Assembly: GCF_001686985.1 (NCBI RefSeq)
Contig: NZ_CP015318.1
Location: 1,362,001-1,426,000 of the forward strand
Direction of reading: 5' to 3'
Source of the DNA: Mesorhizobium amorphae CCNWGS0123
Lineage (GTDB): Bacteria; Pseudomonadota; Alphaproteobacteria; Rhizobiales; Rhizobiaceae
Length of the DNA: 64,000 nt
Translations under genes and position numbers: made by a program
In this document: piece after piece, positions 16,758-25,513 of the stretch
Position numbering within the stretch: the first letter of the stretch is position 1
Layout of the letters: each line of letters begins with the position of its first letter
Notes under the pieces: generated by a model
Told to the model about the DNA's origin: nothing
What the model saw: only the letters and a program-made list of their open reading frames with translations
Database searches by the model: none

Positions 16758-17141
16758 ATGGCTTCGATATTCGGCTTCAGATCCAGGGATCCAGCCCGGG
16801 ACCGGCAGACCGATCTCCAGCGTTTCGATCGTCTCGCGAGGTTGCTGGATCAGATCGCGACGGAGATCGAGGCGGAGAAGACCGGGCTTGAGAATCGCTA
16901 TCGGTCAAAGGCGACGAACGCTGCCTTCCTGGTCGAGGCGATGGAGAACGGCTCGGCATCGACGAGCAAGGTGTCCGAAGTCAGCGAACTGACGACATCG
17001 ATCCTGAATTGCGAGCGGCGCATCGCAGCGCTTGCCCGCCAGAACAGCCTGATGAAGGAACTGCGTCATTCACTCGACGCGATCGTCGAAGAGAATGGTG
17101 AGTCTCGTCAAGCCGCCAGTCTGGCGGCACGAGGCAGGTAA
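16758..17141 (+). CDS. Small coiled-coil protein of unknown function in EPS cluster
   Basis: 127 residues, mostly charged helix: QTDLQRFDRLARLLDQIATE with heptad-like Leu/Ile spacing, followed by ENRYRSKATNAAFLVEAMEN and a second helix ERRIAALARQNSLMKEL. No signal peptide, membrane segment or catalytic motif was seen. I do not recognise the family. It has its own dyad operator directly upstream and precedes the glycanase gene by about 100 bases on the same strand, so it is probably co-regulated with EPS genes. Confidence 0.65.
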   Translation: MASIFGFRSRDPARDRQTDLQRFDRLARLLDQIATEIEAEKTGLENRYRSKATNAAFLVEAMENGSASTSKVSEVSELTTSILNCERRIAALARQNSLMKELRHSLDAIVEENGESRQAASLAARGR

Positions 17142-17238
17142 CGAGGAAGATACAAGGGCGGAGGATCAGCAGCGGCTCGTCATGCGGCGGGCCAATTGGT
17201 GACTTTGGGTTGGGCGGACAGCACAAAGGTAAGTTGGT

Positions 17239-18105
17239 ATGAACGCAGATCCCAAGACTATCTCCATCGTCGTGGCCGATGCCACGCCGTCGATGCGGTC
17301 GAATCGGCAAGGCAGCTTGTGGCAGCTGTGCATGGCGGGAGCGCTTCTCCTGGCCGCTGCCGCAACGGTGCACCCGGCCCACGCGCAGGACTTGCCGAGC
17401 GCACCCTCGTTCGTCGATGATTTCACCAAGTTCGATCAGTCGCGCTGGTACATATCCGACGGCTGGTCGAACGGCCCCCACCAGAACTGTACCTGGTCGA
17501 AGAGCCTGGTCAGCCTGTCCGACGGCGCACTGACGTTGGGCTTCGAGAAGCGCCAGACCAAGGATCGCGCTTTCGCCTGCGGCGAGATCCAGACCAAGAA
17601 GCGCTACGGCTACGGAACCTACGAGGCGCGCATGAAAACGGACACCGGGTCCGGTCTGAATGCCGCGTTCTTCTCCTACATCGGTCCCCAGGACAAGCAG
17701 CCATGGGACGAGATCGACTTCGAGGTTCTGACCAAGGACACCTCCAAGGTGCAGGTCAACACTTACATTTCCGGCAAGCCGAAGAACGAAAAGCTCGCCG
17801 ATGTCGAAGGCGGCACCGACAAGGGTTTCAACGACTACGGCTTCGTCTGGGAGAAGGAGCGGCTGCGCTTCTACGTCAACGGCAAGCTCGTCCAGGAAGT
17901 GACGAACCCGGCGGAGTTGCCGACCCACTCGCAAAAGATATTCTTCAGCCTCTGGGGCAGCGAGAAGCTGACCAGCTGGATGGGCCCCTTCTCGGATCCG
18001 GGCCGCAAGGTCACGATGCAGGTGGAGCGCGTCGCATTCACTGCGCTTGGCCAGCCCTGCCAGTTCCCGGAATCGCTGGCATGCAGCATAAGCAACAGCA
18101 ACTAG
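17239..18105 (+). CDS. exoK: Family 16 glycoside hydrolase, ExoK-like secreted glycanase
   Basis: 288 residues. A hydrophobic N-terminal segment (LCMAGALLLAAAATVHPAHA) looks like a signal peptide with cleavage after AHA near residue 49. The GH16 catalytic signature is DEIDFEVL with nucleophile Glu158 and acid/base Glu162; the upstream block YGYGTYEARMKT is also typical. ExoK of S. meliloti (about 269 residues) trims nascent succinoglycan to lower molecular weight. The substrate here is presumably the locally made EPS. Confidence 0.87.
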   Translation: MNADPKTISIVVADATPSMRSNRQGSLWQLCMAGALLLAAAATVHPAHAQDLPSAPSFVDDFTKFDQSRWYISDGWSNGPHQNCTWSKSLVSLSDGALTLGFEKRQTKDRAFACGEIQTKKRYGYGTYEARMKTDTGSGLNAAFFSYIGPQDKQPWDEIDFEVLTKDTSKVQVNTYISGKPKNEKLADVEGGTDKGFNDYGFVWEKERLRFYVNGKLVQEVTNPAELPTHSQKIFFSLWGSEKLTSWMGPFSDPGRKVTMQVERVAFTALGQPCQFPESLACSISNSN

Positions 18106-18165
18106 GCATGATCCCGAACCGAATGCAGCAGAAACTGGGAACCGGCTTCGGATCGTGCTCCAATA
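18106..18165. repeat. Remnant of palindromic repeat
   Basis: GCATGATCCCGAA at about 18107 and GGAACCGGCTTCGGATCGTGCT near 18138-18159 resemble the arms of the 49-bp palindrome at 51704-51752, with a short insertion. It lies in the gap before the UDP-glucose dehydrogenase gene and may be a decayed intergenic repeat. Confidence 0.4.
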
Positions 18166-18238
18166 GGAAACAGGCCCTGGACGGCCTGCCATCTGAACCG
18201 GCCGCACCGAAGACGGCCCTGAACAGGAAGCACACCGA

Positions 18239-19570
18239 ATGAACTTGACGGTCTTTGGAATAGGCTATGTTGGTCTCGTGCAGGCCGCCGTGCTCGCGGA
18301 AGTCGGGCATCAGGTGGTGTGCGTCGACATCGACGAGAAGAAGGTCGAACGGCTCAACCAGGGCCTTATCCCGATCTTCGAACCTGGGCTCGAAAGCCTC
18401 GTCAAGGAGAACCACGCCGCCGGCCGCATCAAATTCACCACCGATGCCAAGGCCGCCGTCAAGCATGGCGAGATCCAGATGATCGCCGTCGGCACGCCGC
18501 CCGGCGAGGACGGATCGGCCGACCTCAAATACGTGCTGGCCGTCGCCGAGGCGATCGGCCGCGAGATGGAGGCGCCCAAGATCGTCGTCGGCAAGTCGAC
18601 GGTGCCGGTCGGCACCTGCGAAAAGATCAAGGCCAGGATCGCCGAAACGCTGAAGAAAAGGGGCCGCGAGGACCTGACCTTCGACGTCGCCTCCAACCCG
18701 GAATTCCTCAAGGAGGGTTCCGCGGTGGCCGACTGCATGAAGCCGGACCGCATCATCGTCGGCACCTCGAGCGAGGGTACCGAGGCGGTGATGCGCGAGC
18801 TCTACGCTCCGTTCAACCGCAACCACGAGAAGATGATCGTGATGGACGTGCGCAGCGCCGAGTTCACCAAATACGCGGCCAATTGCATGCTGGCCACCAA
18901 GATCAGCTTCATGAACGAGATGGCCAATCTGGCCGAGCAGCTTGGCGCGGATATCGAGGAGGTGCGCAAGGGCATCGGCAGCGATCCGCGCATCGGCTAC
19001 CACTTCATCTATCCGGGTCTCGGCTATGGCGGCTCGTGCTTCCCCAAGGATGTGCGCGCCCTGATCAAGACCGCCGAGGGCGTCAAGTTCGACGCCAAGC
19101 TGCTGCGTGCCGTCGAGGAGCGCAACAACGAGCAGAAGTCCGTCCTGTTCGACAAGGTGAACCGCTACTTCAAGGGCAACCTCAAGGGCAAGACCTTCGC
19201 CTTGTGGGGCCTGGCCTTCAAGCCGAACACCGACGACATGCGCGAGGCGCCGGCCCGCAACTTGATGGAAGCGCTGTGGAAGGCGGGCGCGAAGGTGCAG
19301 GCCTACGATCCCGAGGCGATGCAGGAATGCCAAGCCATCTACGGGCTGCGCGACGATCTGCTGCTCTGCGGCACCAAGGAGGCGGCTCTGCGCGGCGCCG
19401 AGGCGCTGATGATCGCCACCGAGTGGAAGAGCTTCCGCGCGCCGTCCTTCGACGCGCTGAAGGATGCGCTGACCACGCCGGTCATCTTCGACGGCCGCAA
19501 CCTCTACGACCCGAAGGTCATCGCCCGCCACGGCATCGAGTATCACTCGATCGGCAGGGTGGCTGCGTGA
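18239..19570 (+). CDS. ugd: UDP-glucose 6-dehydrogenase
   Basis: 443 residues. N-terminal Rossmann motif [18 protein letters not shown], adenine-site Asp in CVDIDEKK, central [11 protein letters not shown], and the catalytic Cys in [18 protein letters not shown]. It oxidises UDP-glucose to UDP-glucuronate with two NAD+, supplying uronic acid to surface polysaccharides. Classical succinoglycan lacks uronic acid, so its presence in the cluster hints at a glucuronate-containing polymer (or galacturonate after epimerisation). Confidence 0.93.
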   Translation: MNLTVFGIGYVGLVQAAVLAEVGHQVVCVDIDEKKVERLNQGLIPIFEPGLESLVKENHAAGRIKFTTDAKAAVKHGEIQMIAVGTPPGEDGSADLKYVLAVAEAIGREMEAPKIVVGKSTVPVGTCEKIKARIAETLKKRGREDLTFDVASNPEFLKEGSAVADCMKPDRIIVGTSSEGTEAVMRELYAPFNRNHEKMIVMDVRSAEFTKYAANCMLATKISFMNEMANLAEQLGADIEEVRKGIGSDPRIGYHFIYPGLGYGGSCFPKDVRALIKTAEGVKFDAKLLRAVEERNNEQKSVLFDKVNRYFKGNLKGKTFALWGLAFKPNTDDMREAPARNLMEALWKAGAKVQAYDPEAMQECQAIYGLRDDLLLCGTKEAALRGAEALMIATEWKSFRAPSFDALKDALTTPVIFDGRNLYDPKVIARHGIEYHSIGRVAA

Positions 19571-19651
19571 AGGCCCGCTCCGAAGGCGGCCTCGACGAAC
19601 GACAACGAGGCCGCCGGTGAACGCGCTGCTTTCGGGAAAGGATAGGATCTG

Positions 19652-21094
19652 ATGGTGCTGGATATCAGGCCCGAGCAAATCGCCAACGAGCATTTCGATA
19701 TCATCGCCATCGGCTCCGGTTTTGGTTCGGCCTTCTTCCTGCACGCCTTCGCTAACCGCCGCAAAGCGCGTGTCCTGGTCTTGGAATGGGGCCGGCACAA
19801 CACGCATGAGTGGCAGCTCGGCCAGAACGCCAACACCGACATCGACGACGAATCGACCTACAAGACCAACTCGGAAAAGCCGTGGAACTACACCATCGGA
19901 CTGGGCGGCGGCACGAATTGCTGGTTCGCGCAGACGCCGCGCTTCCATCCGAACGACTTCCGGCTGAAGAGCACCTATGGCGTCGGCAATGATTGGCCGA
20001 TCAGCTATGACGAGCTCGAGCCGTTCTATTGCGACGCCGAGGAGGTCATGTCGATCTCGGGCGATCCCGACATGGCTCAGATGCTGCCGCGCTCGAAACC
20101 GTTTCCGCAGCCGCCGCATCGAATGTCGACGCCCGACCGCATGATGAAGGCGGCGCAGCCCGACCAGCACTTCGTCATGCCGACCGCGCGTGCGCGTGTG
20201 GCGACCGCACAGCGAAGCTCGTGCTGTGCCAATCTGCGCTGCTGGCTGTGCCCGGCCGATGCCAAGTTCACCGTCAACAATGGCCTGATGCACGTCTTCG
20301 AGCATCCGGATGTTTCAGTCTGCCTCAGTTCGGAAGTGCGGCGGCTCGACCATGTCGGCGGCTCCGTCCGCTCGGTGGTGTTCACCCATGGCGGCAAGGA
20401 ATATTCAGCCAGTGGCGACCTTTTCGTGCTCGGCGCCAATGCGATCCAGAGCCCGGCGATCATGCTACGGTCCGGGCTCGGTGGCGAATTCGTCGGCCTC
20501 GGCCTGCACGAATCCTATGGCTGGAACTTCGAGGTCTATCTTGACGGCGTCGACAATTTCGACGGCAGCACCATCACCACCGGCCTGAATTTCGGGCTCT
20601 ATGACGGTCCCCACCGCGCCGAGCACGCGGCGGCGCTGGTCTATTTCGAGAACCGCTGGCAGCATGGCATGCGGGCCGAGAAGGGCCGGCTGCGGCAGAC
20701 GCTGCCGCTGGTCATCGTCACCGAAAACCTGCTCGATCCGGAAAACCGCGTCATCCTCGACAAGGATGAGAACGCCTTCGTCAGTTTCAAGGGAGCGTCG
20801 GACTATGCCGTCAACGGCATGGCCAAGGCGCTGGAAAGGCTGCCGGAGCTGCTTAAGCCGCTGCCGGTCGAAAAGCTGTTCGATCGCGGCATCCGGCCGA
20901 CCGAATCGCATGTGCAGGGCACGTTGCGGATGGGCACTGGCCCTGCGGATTCGGTCGTCGACCGCGACATGATCCACCACCAGCTGAGGAACCTCGTCGT
21001 TGTCGGCACGAGCACCTATCCCAGTTGCTCCTGCGTCAATCCAAGCCTGACGGCGGCGGCTCTGTCGCTAAGGGCGGCGAGCCGGATCGCATGA
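19652..21094 (+). CDS. GMC-type FAD oxidoreductase
   Basis: 480 residues. FAD-binding Rossmann motif AIGSGFGSAFFLHAF near the N-terminus and a C-terminal GMC block (GTLRMGTG, then SCSCVNPSLTAAALSLRAA). A Cys-rich segment SSCCANLRCWLCPADAKF near residue 190 is unusual and may bind a metal or form disulfides. No clear signal peptide of its own. It is followed 13 bases later by a small Tat-signal protein, an arrangement like the large and small subunits of periplasmic sugar or gluconate dehydrogenases. Possibly oxidises a sugar or EPS component. Confidence 0.8.
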   Translation: MVLDIRPEQIANEHFDIIAIGSGFGSAFFLHAFANRRKARVLVLEWGRHNTHEWQLGQNANTDIDDESTYKTNSEKPWNYTIGLGGGTNCWFAQTPRFHPNDFRLKSTYGVGNDWPISYDELEPFYCDAEEVMSISGDPDMAQMLPRSKPFPQPPHRMSTPDRMMKAAQPDQHFVMPTARARVATAQRSSCCANLRCWLCPADAKFTVNNGLMHVFEHPDVSVCLSSEVRRLDHVGGSVRSVVFTHGGKEYSASGDLFVLGANAIQSPAIMLRSGLGGEFVGLGLHESYGWNFEVYLDGVDNFDGSTITTGLNFGLYDGPHRAEHAAALVYFENRWQHGMRAEKGRLRQTLPLVIVTENLLDPENRVILDKDENAFVSFKGASDYAVNGMAKALERLPELLKPLPVEKLFDRGIRPTESHVQGTLRMGTGPADSVVDRDMIHHQLRNLVVVGTSTYPSCSCVNPSLTAAALSLRAASRIA

Positions 21095-21107
21095 AGGGAG
21101 CTCTGCA

Positions 21108-21557
21108 ATGATGAAGATCACGCGACGCTCTGCTCTCGCCCTGGTCGCCGGCGGGCTTGCTTCCACCGGCATTGCCTACGCCGCCGTGTCCTCGTTCTCG
21201 GACGAGGACCTGGTGCGCGTCACGCTGGAAAGATATCTCGGTCCGCTGAACATGCGCATCGAGCACCTGCAGCAGTTCGTGCTGGAATTCCGCAACCGGA
21301 ATCCCTGGATATTTCCGAACGAAAAGCTGAGCGATGCGGTCACTCTGGTCGAGGAGCTCAAACTGGGCGCCGTACGCCGGCTGCTGCCGCATGAAAAGCG
21401 GGAAGATTTGGTGCATTTCGACCGCTGGGTCATCGCCGAATTCCATGTGCTGACCGACTACGCATGGCGCAGCTCGCCGAACGACCCGATCCGGTTTACC
21501 GGCTGGCAGTCCTGTACCAATCCGTTCGCAAATCTGGAGCCGCCGAGAGTCGCTTGA
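21108..21557 (+). CDS. Tat-signal small protein, probable partner of GMC oxidoreductase
   Basis: 149 residues. The N-terminus MMKITRRSALALVAGGLAST has an Arg-Arg pair followed by a hydrophobic stretch ending near IAYA, consistent with twin-arginine export. The rest is soluble, helical and contains one Cys near the C-terminus. Small Tat proteins of this kind (gluconate 2-dehydrogenase subunit 3-like) carry a folded FAD-containing GMC partner across the membrane. The family assignment is tentative and rests on neighbourhood plus the signal peptide. Confidence 0.6.
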   Translation: MMKITRRSALALVAGGLASTGIAYAAVSSFSDEDLVRVTLERYLGPLNMRIEHLQQFVLEFRNRNPWIFPNEKLSDAVTLVEELKLGAVRRLLPHEKREDLVHFDRWVIAEFHVLTDYAWRSSPNDPIRFTGWQSCTNPFANLEPPRVA

Positions 21558-21628
21558 GGCGAAGGCAAGACGCTGGTCCTGGCCAGCGTCCGAACGAAAC
21601 ACGAGAATGCGACAAGGAGCCCGATCTC

Positions 21629-22711
21629 ATGAAAGTCCTTTTTGCAGGTGGCAACGGCTACACGCCGCAATTCAGCGGCGGCGTCCAGTCCAGCACCCAT
21701 CATCTGGCCGAGCAATTGATCGAGCATGGCCATGAGGCGTCGGTGCTTGCCGCGCTCTTCGGCCAGGGCGTCTTCGGCTACAAGGCGCGCGCCAAGATGA
21801 AGCTCTTGCGGCAACGTGCCGTCATCGACTCCTATCCGGGCTATCCGGTGGTGCGGGCCTGGTTTCCCTGGGAGGCTGCCGGCTTTGCCGTGAAGAAGCT
21901 GAGGCCGGACGTCGCCGTGGTTCAGTGCCACAAGTCGGTTCCGATCGGCAAGGCGCTGGAGACGGAAGGCGTTCCGCTGGTCGTCTATCTCAGGAATGTC
22001 GAATTCCATGAATTGGGTGGCGACCTGCGTGAATTGCGTTCGGCTCTCTACATCGCCAACTCCGAATTCACGGCGCACACCTACAAGCAGAAATTCGACA
22101 TCGATTCGACGGTCATTCCGCCGACCATCAATCCCGGCTTCTACAGCACGCCGACGACAGGCGAATACGTCACGCTGATCAATCCTTACGAGGAAAAGGG
22201 CTTCGACCTGGCGGTGCGCATTGCCGCCGCCTGCCCCGAAATCCCGTTCCTGTTCGTCGAAAGCTGGAAGCTCGACGACGATCATCGGGCCCGCATCGAA
22301 CAGACGATCGCGCCATACCGCAATGTCAAGCTGGAGAGCCGTACCAGCGACATGAAGACGGTCTATGGCCGCACCAAGATCCTGCTCGCGCCCAGCAAGT
22401 GGGAGGAGGCCTGGGGCCGGGTGGCGTCGGAAGCCCATTGCAGCGGCATTCCCGTCGTCGGCTCGCGGCGCGGCGGCCTGCCCGAAGCCATCGGCTCGGG
22501 CGGCGTGGTGCTGGACTATGACGGTCCGCTCGACGATTGGGTGGCGGCGATCAAACTGCTGTGGAACGATGCCCAGGAGTATGCGCGGCTTTCCGCGGCG
22601 GCGCGTACATTCTCGGAGCGCCCGGCTTTGGACCCGCAGCGTCAATTCGCCACGTTCTTCTCGTTGCTCGACAAGGCGGCGGCACAACGAACTACACGCC
22701 AAGCTGCGTGA
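21629..22711 (+). CDS. Glycosyltransferase, GT4-like
   Basis: 360 residues from the ATG at 21629 (AAGGAG lies 10 bases upstream); the frame is open further 5' without coding character. GT-B fold: N-terminal MKVLFAGGNGYTPQFSGGVQ, C-terminal donor domain with KILLAPSKWEEAWGRVASEA and GIPVVGSRRGGLPEAIGSGG, the E-x7-E type nucleotide-sugar site. It adds one sugar to the lipid-linked repeat unit. Last rightward gene before the convergent PRTase gene. Confidence 0.85.
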   Translation: MKVLFAGGNGYTPQFSGGVQSSTHHLAEQLIEHGHEASVLAALFGQGVFGYKARAKMKLLRQRAVIDSYPGYPVVRAWFPWEAAGFAVKKLRPDVAVVQCHKSVPIGKALETEGVPLVVYLRNVEFHELGGDLRELRSALYIANSEFTAHTYKQKFDIDSTVIPPTINPGFYSTPTTGEYVTLINPYEEKGFDLAVRIAAACPEIPFLFVESWKLDDDHRARIEQTIAPYRNVKLESRTSDMKTVYGRTKILLAPSKWEEAWGRVASEAHCSGIPVVGSRRGGLPEAIGSGGVVLDYDGPLDDWVAAIKLLWNDAQEYARLSAAARTFSERPALDPQRQFATFFSLLDKAAAQRTTRQAA

Positions 22712-22771
22712 GCTTTGCGATGCAGCGCCCGTCGTGGCGCTGCATCCCTGTTCCCGGCGTTACTGGCGGGG

Positions 22772-23824
22772 TCAGGCCGGTCGCTTGACCCGGCTCTTCA
22801 GCGTCTCGTAGCCGCGTTCGCCAAGCAGCGTGCGCGCCACTTTCTTGACCACAGTCTTGCGCCCTTCGGGCGAATTGACCTGACGCAGCCTGGCCGGCAG
22901 GTTGCGCGCCGCCTGGTTGAGCGCCGGTAGCGACAGCGCGTCGGGATAGGTCACCAAATGGGTTTCCACGCACAGCACCGGCTTGCCGGAAAGCTTGGCG
23001 ATCTTGAGCGCCTGCTGATGCTCGCTTTCGATGAACAGGATCGCATCGGTCTTGGCGTAGAAATCGGCCTTGAAACTGCCATGCACGCCGAGCCGCTGCC
23101 GTTCCGCCTTGCTCGGCAGGTCGAGCATGATCAGTTTGTTGTATTTGACGTCGTGCTTGTCGAGCCAGGCCTCGGTGAGCTTGCGGTATTTCTCCAGTCG
23201 GCTGGTGACCAGCCAACCGATCTTGCGGGTCGGCGCAAAGAGCGGCCGCGCCTCGGCGAGGAATTTCTCATAGGCCGGGCCGTCGTCATTTTCCGCCTCG
23301 GTCGGATCGAGGCAAAGCACGCCGTCGATATCGACGCAGCTTTGCTCGAGGAACTTGTGGTGCATGAAATTCCACTGGAACATCCTGGGGTGCGGCACCA
23401 CTTCGAAGACGACGTCGGTCTCCTGATGCTGCGACAGGAGCCCGAACACCGCCGCAAAAATGAAGTCCGCCTTGATGCCGGCGGCCTCGATCCGGTTGCG
23501 CGCGTCACGCATGGCGTTGCCGCCGCTGACGCTGTCGTCGATCACCAGGATCTTGCGCATGTCGGAGGCCTGCCGGTCGAGCGCGGCGCGGCGCTTGGTG
23601 ATGCCCGAGGAGTAGATCTTGCCGGCGATGAAGCTGTCGAGGTCGGTCATCGGGATGTTCGACGCAAGGCTGACCAGCGTGGCGGCGAGAATGCCGCTTC
23701 TCGGCACGCCGACCACCAGGTCGATGTCGCGAGGCAGCCGGTGAAGGTTGCTGACGATGGCGTCGTTCATGTCGGAAATCGATCGGTAGTGCATGGTCTG
23801 GGTCGGATCCTCGAGTGTGCGCAT
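22772..23824 (-). CDS. Phosphoribosyltransferase-HAD-like fusion protein
   Basis: 350 residues with two domains. Residues ~1-150 form a type I PRTase: DLVVGVPRSGILAATLVS and the PRPP loop ILVIDDSVSGGNAM. Residues ~165-300 look like a HAD-type domain, with the nucleophile motif CVDIDGVLCLDP (DxDG) and a later KADFYAKTDAILFIESE. The pair suggests release or salvage chemistry on a phosphoribosylated or phosphorylated ligand, but the substrate is unknown. The start ATG is one base after the Wzx stop codon, so the two are co-translated; such proteins appear in some polysaccharide clusters. Confidence 0.75.
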   Translation of the reverse strand: MRTLEDPTQTMHYRSISDMNDAIVSNLHRLPRDIDLVVGVPRSGILAATLVSLASNIPMTDLDSFIAGKIYSSGITKRRAALDRQASDMRKILVIDDSVSGGNAMRDARNRIEAAGIKADFIFAAVFGLLSQHQETDVVFEVVPHPRMFQWNFMHHKFLEQSCVDIDGVLCLDPTEAENDDGPAYEKFLAEARPLFAPTRKIGWLVTSRLEKYRKLTEAWLDKHDVKYNKLIMLDLPSKAERQRLGVHGSFKADFYAKTDAILFIESEHQQALKIAKLSGKPVLCVETHLVTYPDALSLPALNQAARNLPARLRQVNSPEGRKTVVKKVARTLLGERGYETLKSRVKRPA

Positions 23825-23825
23825 G

Positions 23826-25322
23826 TTATTTTGCTCCGCTGGGCACAGCCGCCGGCGCCCGCATCGGCACCAGCTTCAAGGCCTCGCGCAAGGCTTCGCG
23901 GCCGGCGGCGAAGCAAAGCGAAACCAGGATGGTGGTGACATAGGACAGCACCACCGCGCCGGCCATGGCGACGATATGCTGTTGTGGCAGGAACGGCTTG
24001 GCGAACCACACGGCGGCCAGAGCCAGGTGCGCGCCAAGCACGAAGGGGGTTGCCGCGCGCAGCACATGGTGTGCCTTCAGCGGCCCGGTCTTGCCGATAT
24101 AGAGCCACAGGAAAGGCGTTCTCATGTATTCGCTGACCGCATAGGCGATCGCCACGCCGAGCGCGCCATAGGGCAGTCCGATGAGGAAGGCCAGCACCGA
24201 GGTCACCGCCGTCACGATGCCCCAGCGCATGAAATCGCCCGAGCGGCCCTGGCTGACGAACAGCCAGCCCGCGGGATTGTTGAGCGGCTGCAGCAGCCCG
24301 GCAAAGCCGAGCGCCAGGAAGATCGGGGCGCTCTGCCGCCACTGCTCGCCGAGCACGAAGGGGATCAGCACGTCGGACATGGCGGTGGCGAAGGCGACGC
24401 CCGGCAGCGCAACCAGCAGGATCAGCGGCATGACGCGCAGATAGGCGCTGCGGTAGCGGTCGGGCTCGTCCTTCAGCCTGGAAAGGGCCGGCACCATGAC
24501 CTTGGAGAGCGGGTTGGTGATCTGGCTGAGCGGGAACAGCAGCAGCTTGTAGGCGCGGTCATAGAGGCCGAGCTGGGCTTCGCCCCAATATTTGCCGATC
24601 AGCACATTGTCGAGGTTGCGGGCAAAGAAGTTGGCGAAGTTGAAGCCGGTGATTCCGGCACCGAAATTGAGCAGTTGGCCAATGCCCTCGACCTTGCGCG
24701 GCATGCCTGGCCGCCATCTGGAGCTGACCCAATAGCAAAGTGTCGGCAGCACCGCTCCGGTCAGCGTGCCGGCAAACAGCGCCCAGTAGGAACGGTCGAT
24801 GAAGGTCCAGGCGATCGAAACGGCAAGACCCGTGACGGCGCTGGCGACGTCGATGATCGCCAGGCGGGTGAACTGCATGCGGCGCGTCAAAAGCGCCAGG
24901 TGCTGGGCGCCGAGGCCATAGGCCATGATCTGCAGCCCCAGTGCCGCCACCAGGCCCGAAACGCGCGGTTCGCCGTAGAAGGCGGCGACCAAAGGTGCGG
25001 CGCCAGCCAGCACGCAGGCAAGGACGGCACTGACCGCGACATTGATCCAGAAGAGGGAATTGACCTCGTCGTGACGGATGCCGGTTTTCTGGATCGTCGC
25101 CTGGGTCAGGCCGAAATCCTGGAACAGCGCGATAAAGGCAAGCACTGGCGCACACATCGCCACGACGCCGAAATCCTGCGGCGACAAGAGCCGCGACAGC
25201 ACGATGACGGAGATGATCTGCGTCGCGACGCGCACGGATTGCGCCATGGCCGTGACGATGGCACCGCGCCCGACCGATCTGCGGAGAGAGCCCTCTGGCG
25301 GATCGAATGCATTGGCTTCCAA
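23826..25322 (-). CDS. Polysaccharide flippase, Wzx/MOP family (ExoT-like)
   Basis: 498 residues with about 12-14 membrane segments and the family start RGAIVTAMAQSVRVATQIIS, then LSRLLSPQDFGVVAM and a mid-protein block FGAGITGFNFANFFARNLDN. It moves lipid-linked repeat units across the inner membrane for the Wzy polymerase. Its promoter region is shared with the divergent glycosyltransferase at 25514 and carries a cluster of dyads. Confidence 0.87.
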   Translation of the reverse strand: MEANAFDPPEGSLRRSVGRGAIVTAMAQSVRVATQIISVIVLSRLLSPQDFGVVAMCAPVLAFIALFQDFGLTQATIQKTGIRHDEVNSLFWINVAVSAVLACVLAGAAPLVAAFYGEPRVSGLVAALGLQIMAYGLGAQHLALLTRRMQFTRLAIIDVASAVTGLAVSIAWTFIDRSYWALFAGTLTGAVLPTLCYWVSSRWRPGMPRKVEGIGQLLNFGAGITGFNFANFFARNLDNVLIGKYWGEAQLGLYDRAYKLLLFPLSQITNPLSKVMVPALSRLKDEPDRYRSAYLRVMPLILLVALPGVAFATAMSDVLIPFVLGEQWRQSAPIFLALGFAGLLQPLNNPAGWLFVSQGRSGDFMRWGIVTAVTSVLAFLIGLPYGALGVAIAYAVSEYMRTPFLWLYIGKTGPLKAHHVLRAATPFVLGAHLALAAVWFAKPFLPQQHIVAMAGAVVLSYVTTILVSLCFAAGREALREALKLVPMRAPAAVPSGAK

Positions 25323-25401
25323 ATTCAGGATCCCTGATTTTTCGCACCAGCCGTGACATCACGACCGGCAAACCGCCGCCTCGGACAAACTACGGCAATA
25401 T

Positions 25402-25465
25402 TTTTGCAGTGCAACAAAAAACATGGATTCTTGCTACGCTGCACCAAAAATGTTGCGATGCAGCA
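25402..25465. promoter_or_regulatory. Cluster of three dyads in wzx / glycosyltransferase divergent promoter
   Basis: TTTTGCAGTGCAACA (25402-25416), a degenerate TGCTACGCTGCACCA (25432-25446) and TGTTGCGATGCAGCA (25451-25465) lie within 64 bases between two divergent EPS genes. The outer two have one and zero mismatches to TGYTGCNNYGCARCA. The densest operator cluster in the window. Confidence 0.55.
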
Positions 25466-25513
25466 AAAGCTGTACTAGCATCCCTGTGGGTGGGCCAACA
25501 GCGGTCGAGTTTC

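Noticed and set aside
18038..20305. A 755-codon open frame on the minus strand
   Set aside because: It is antisense to the UDP-glucose dehydrogenase and GMC oxidoreductase genes, both with clear motifs; long antisense frames are common in GC-rich DNA and this one has no recognisable domain.
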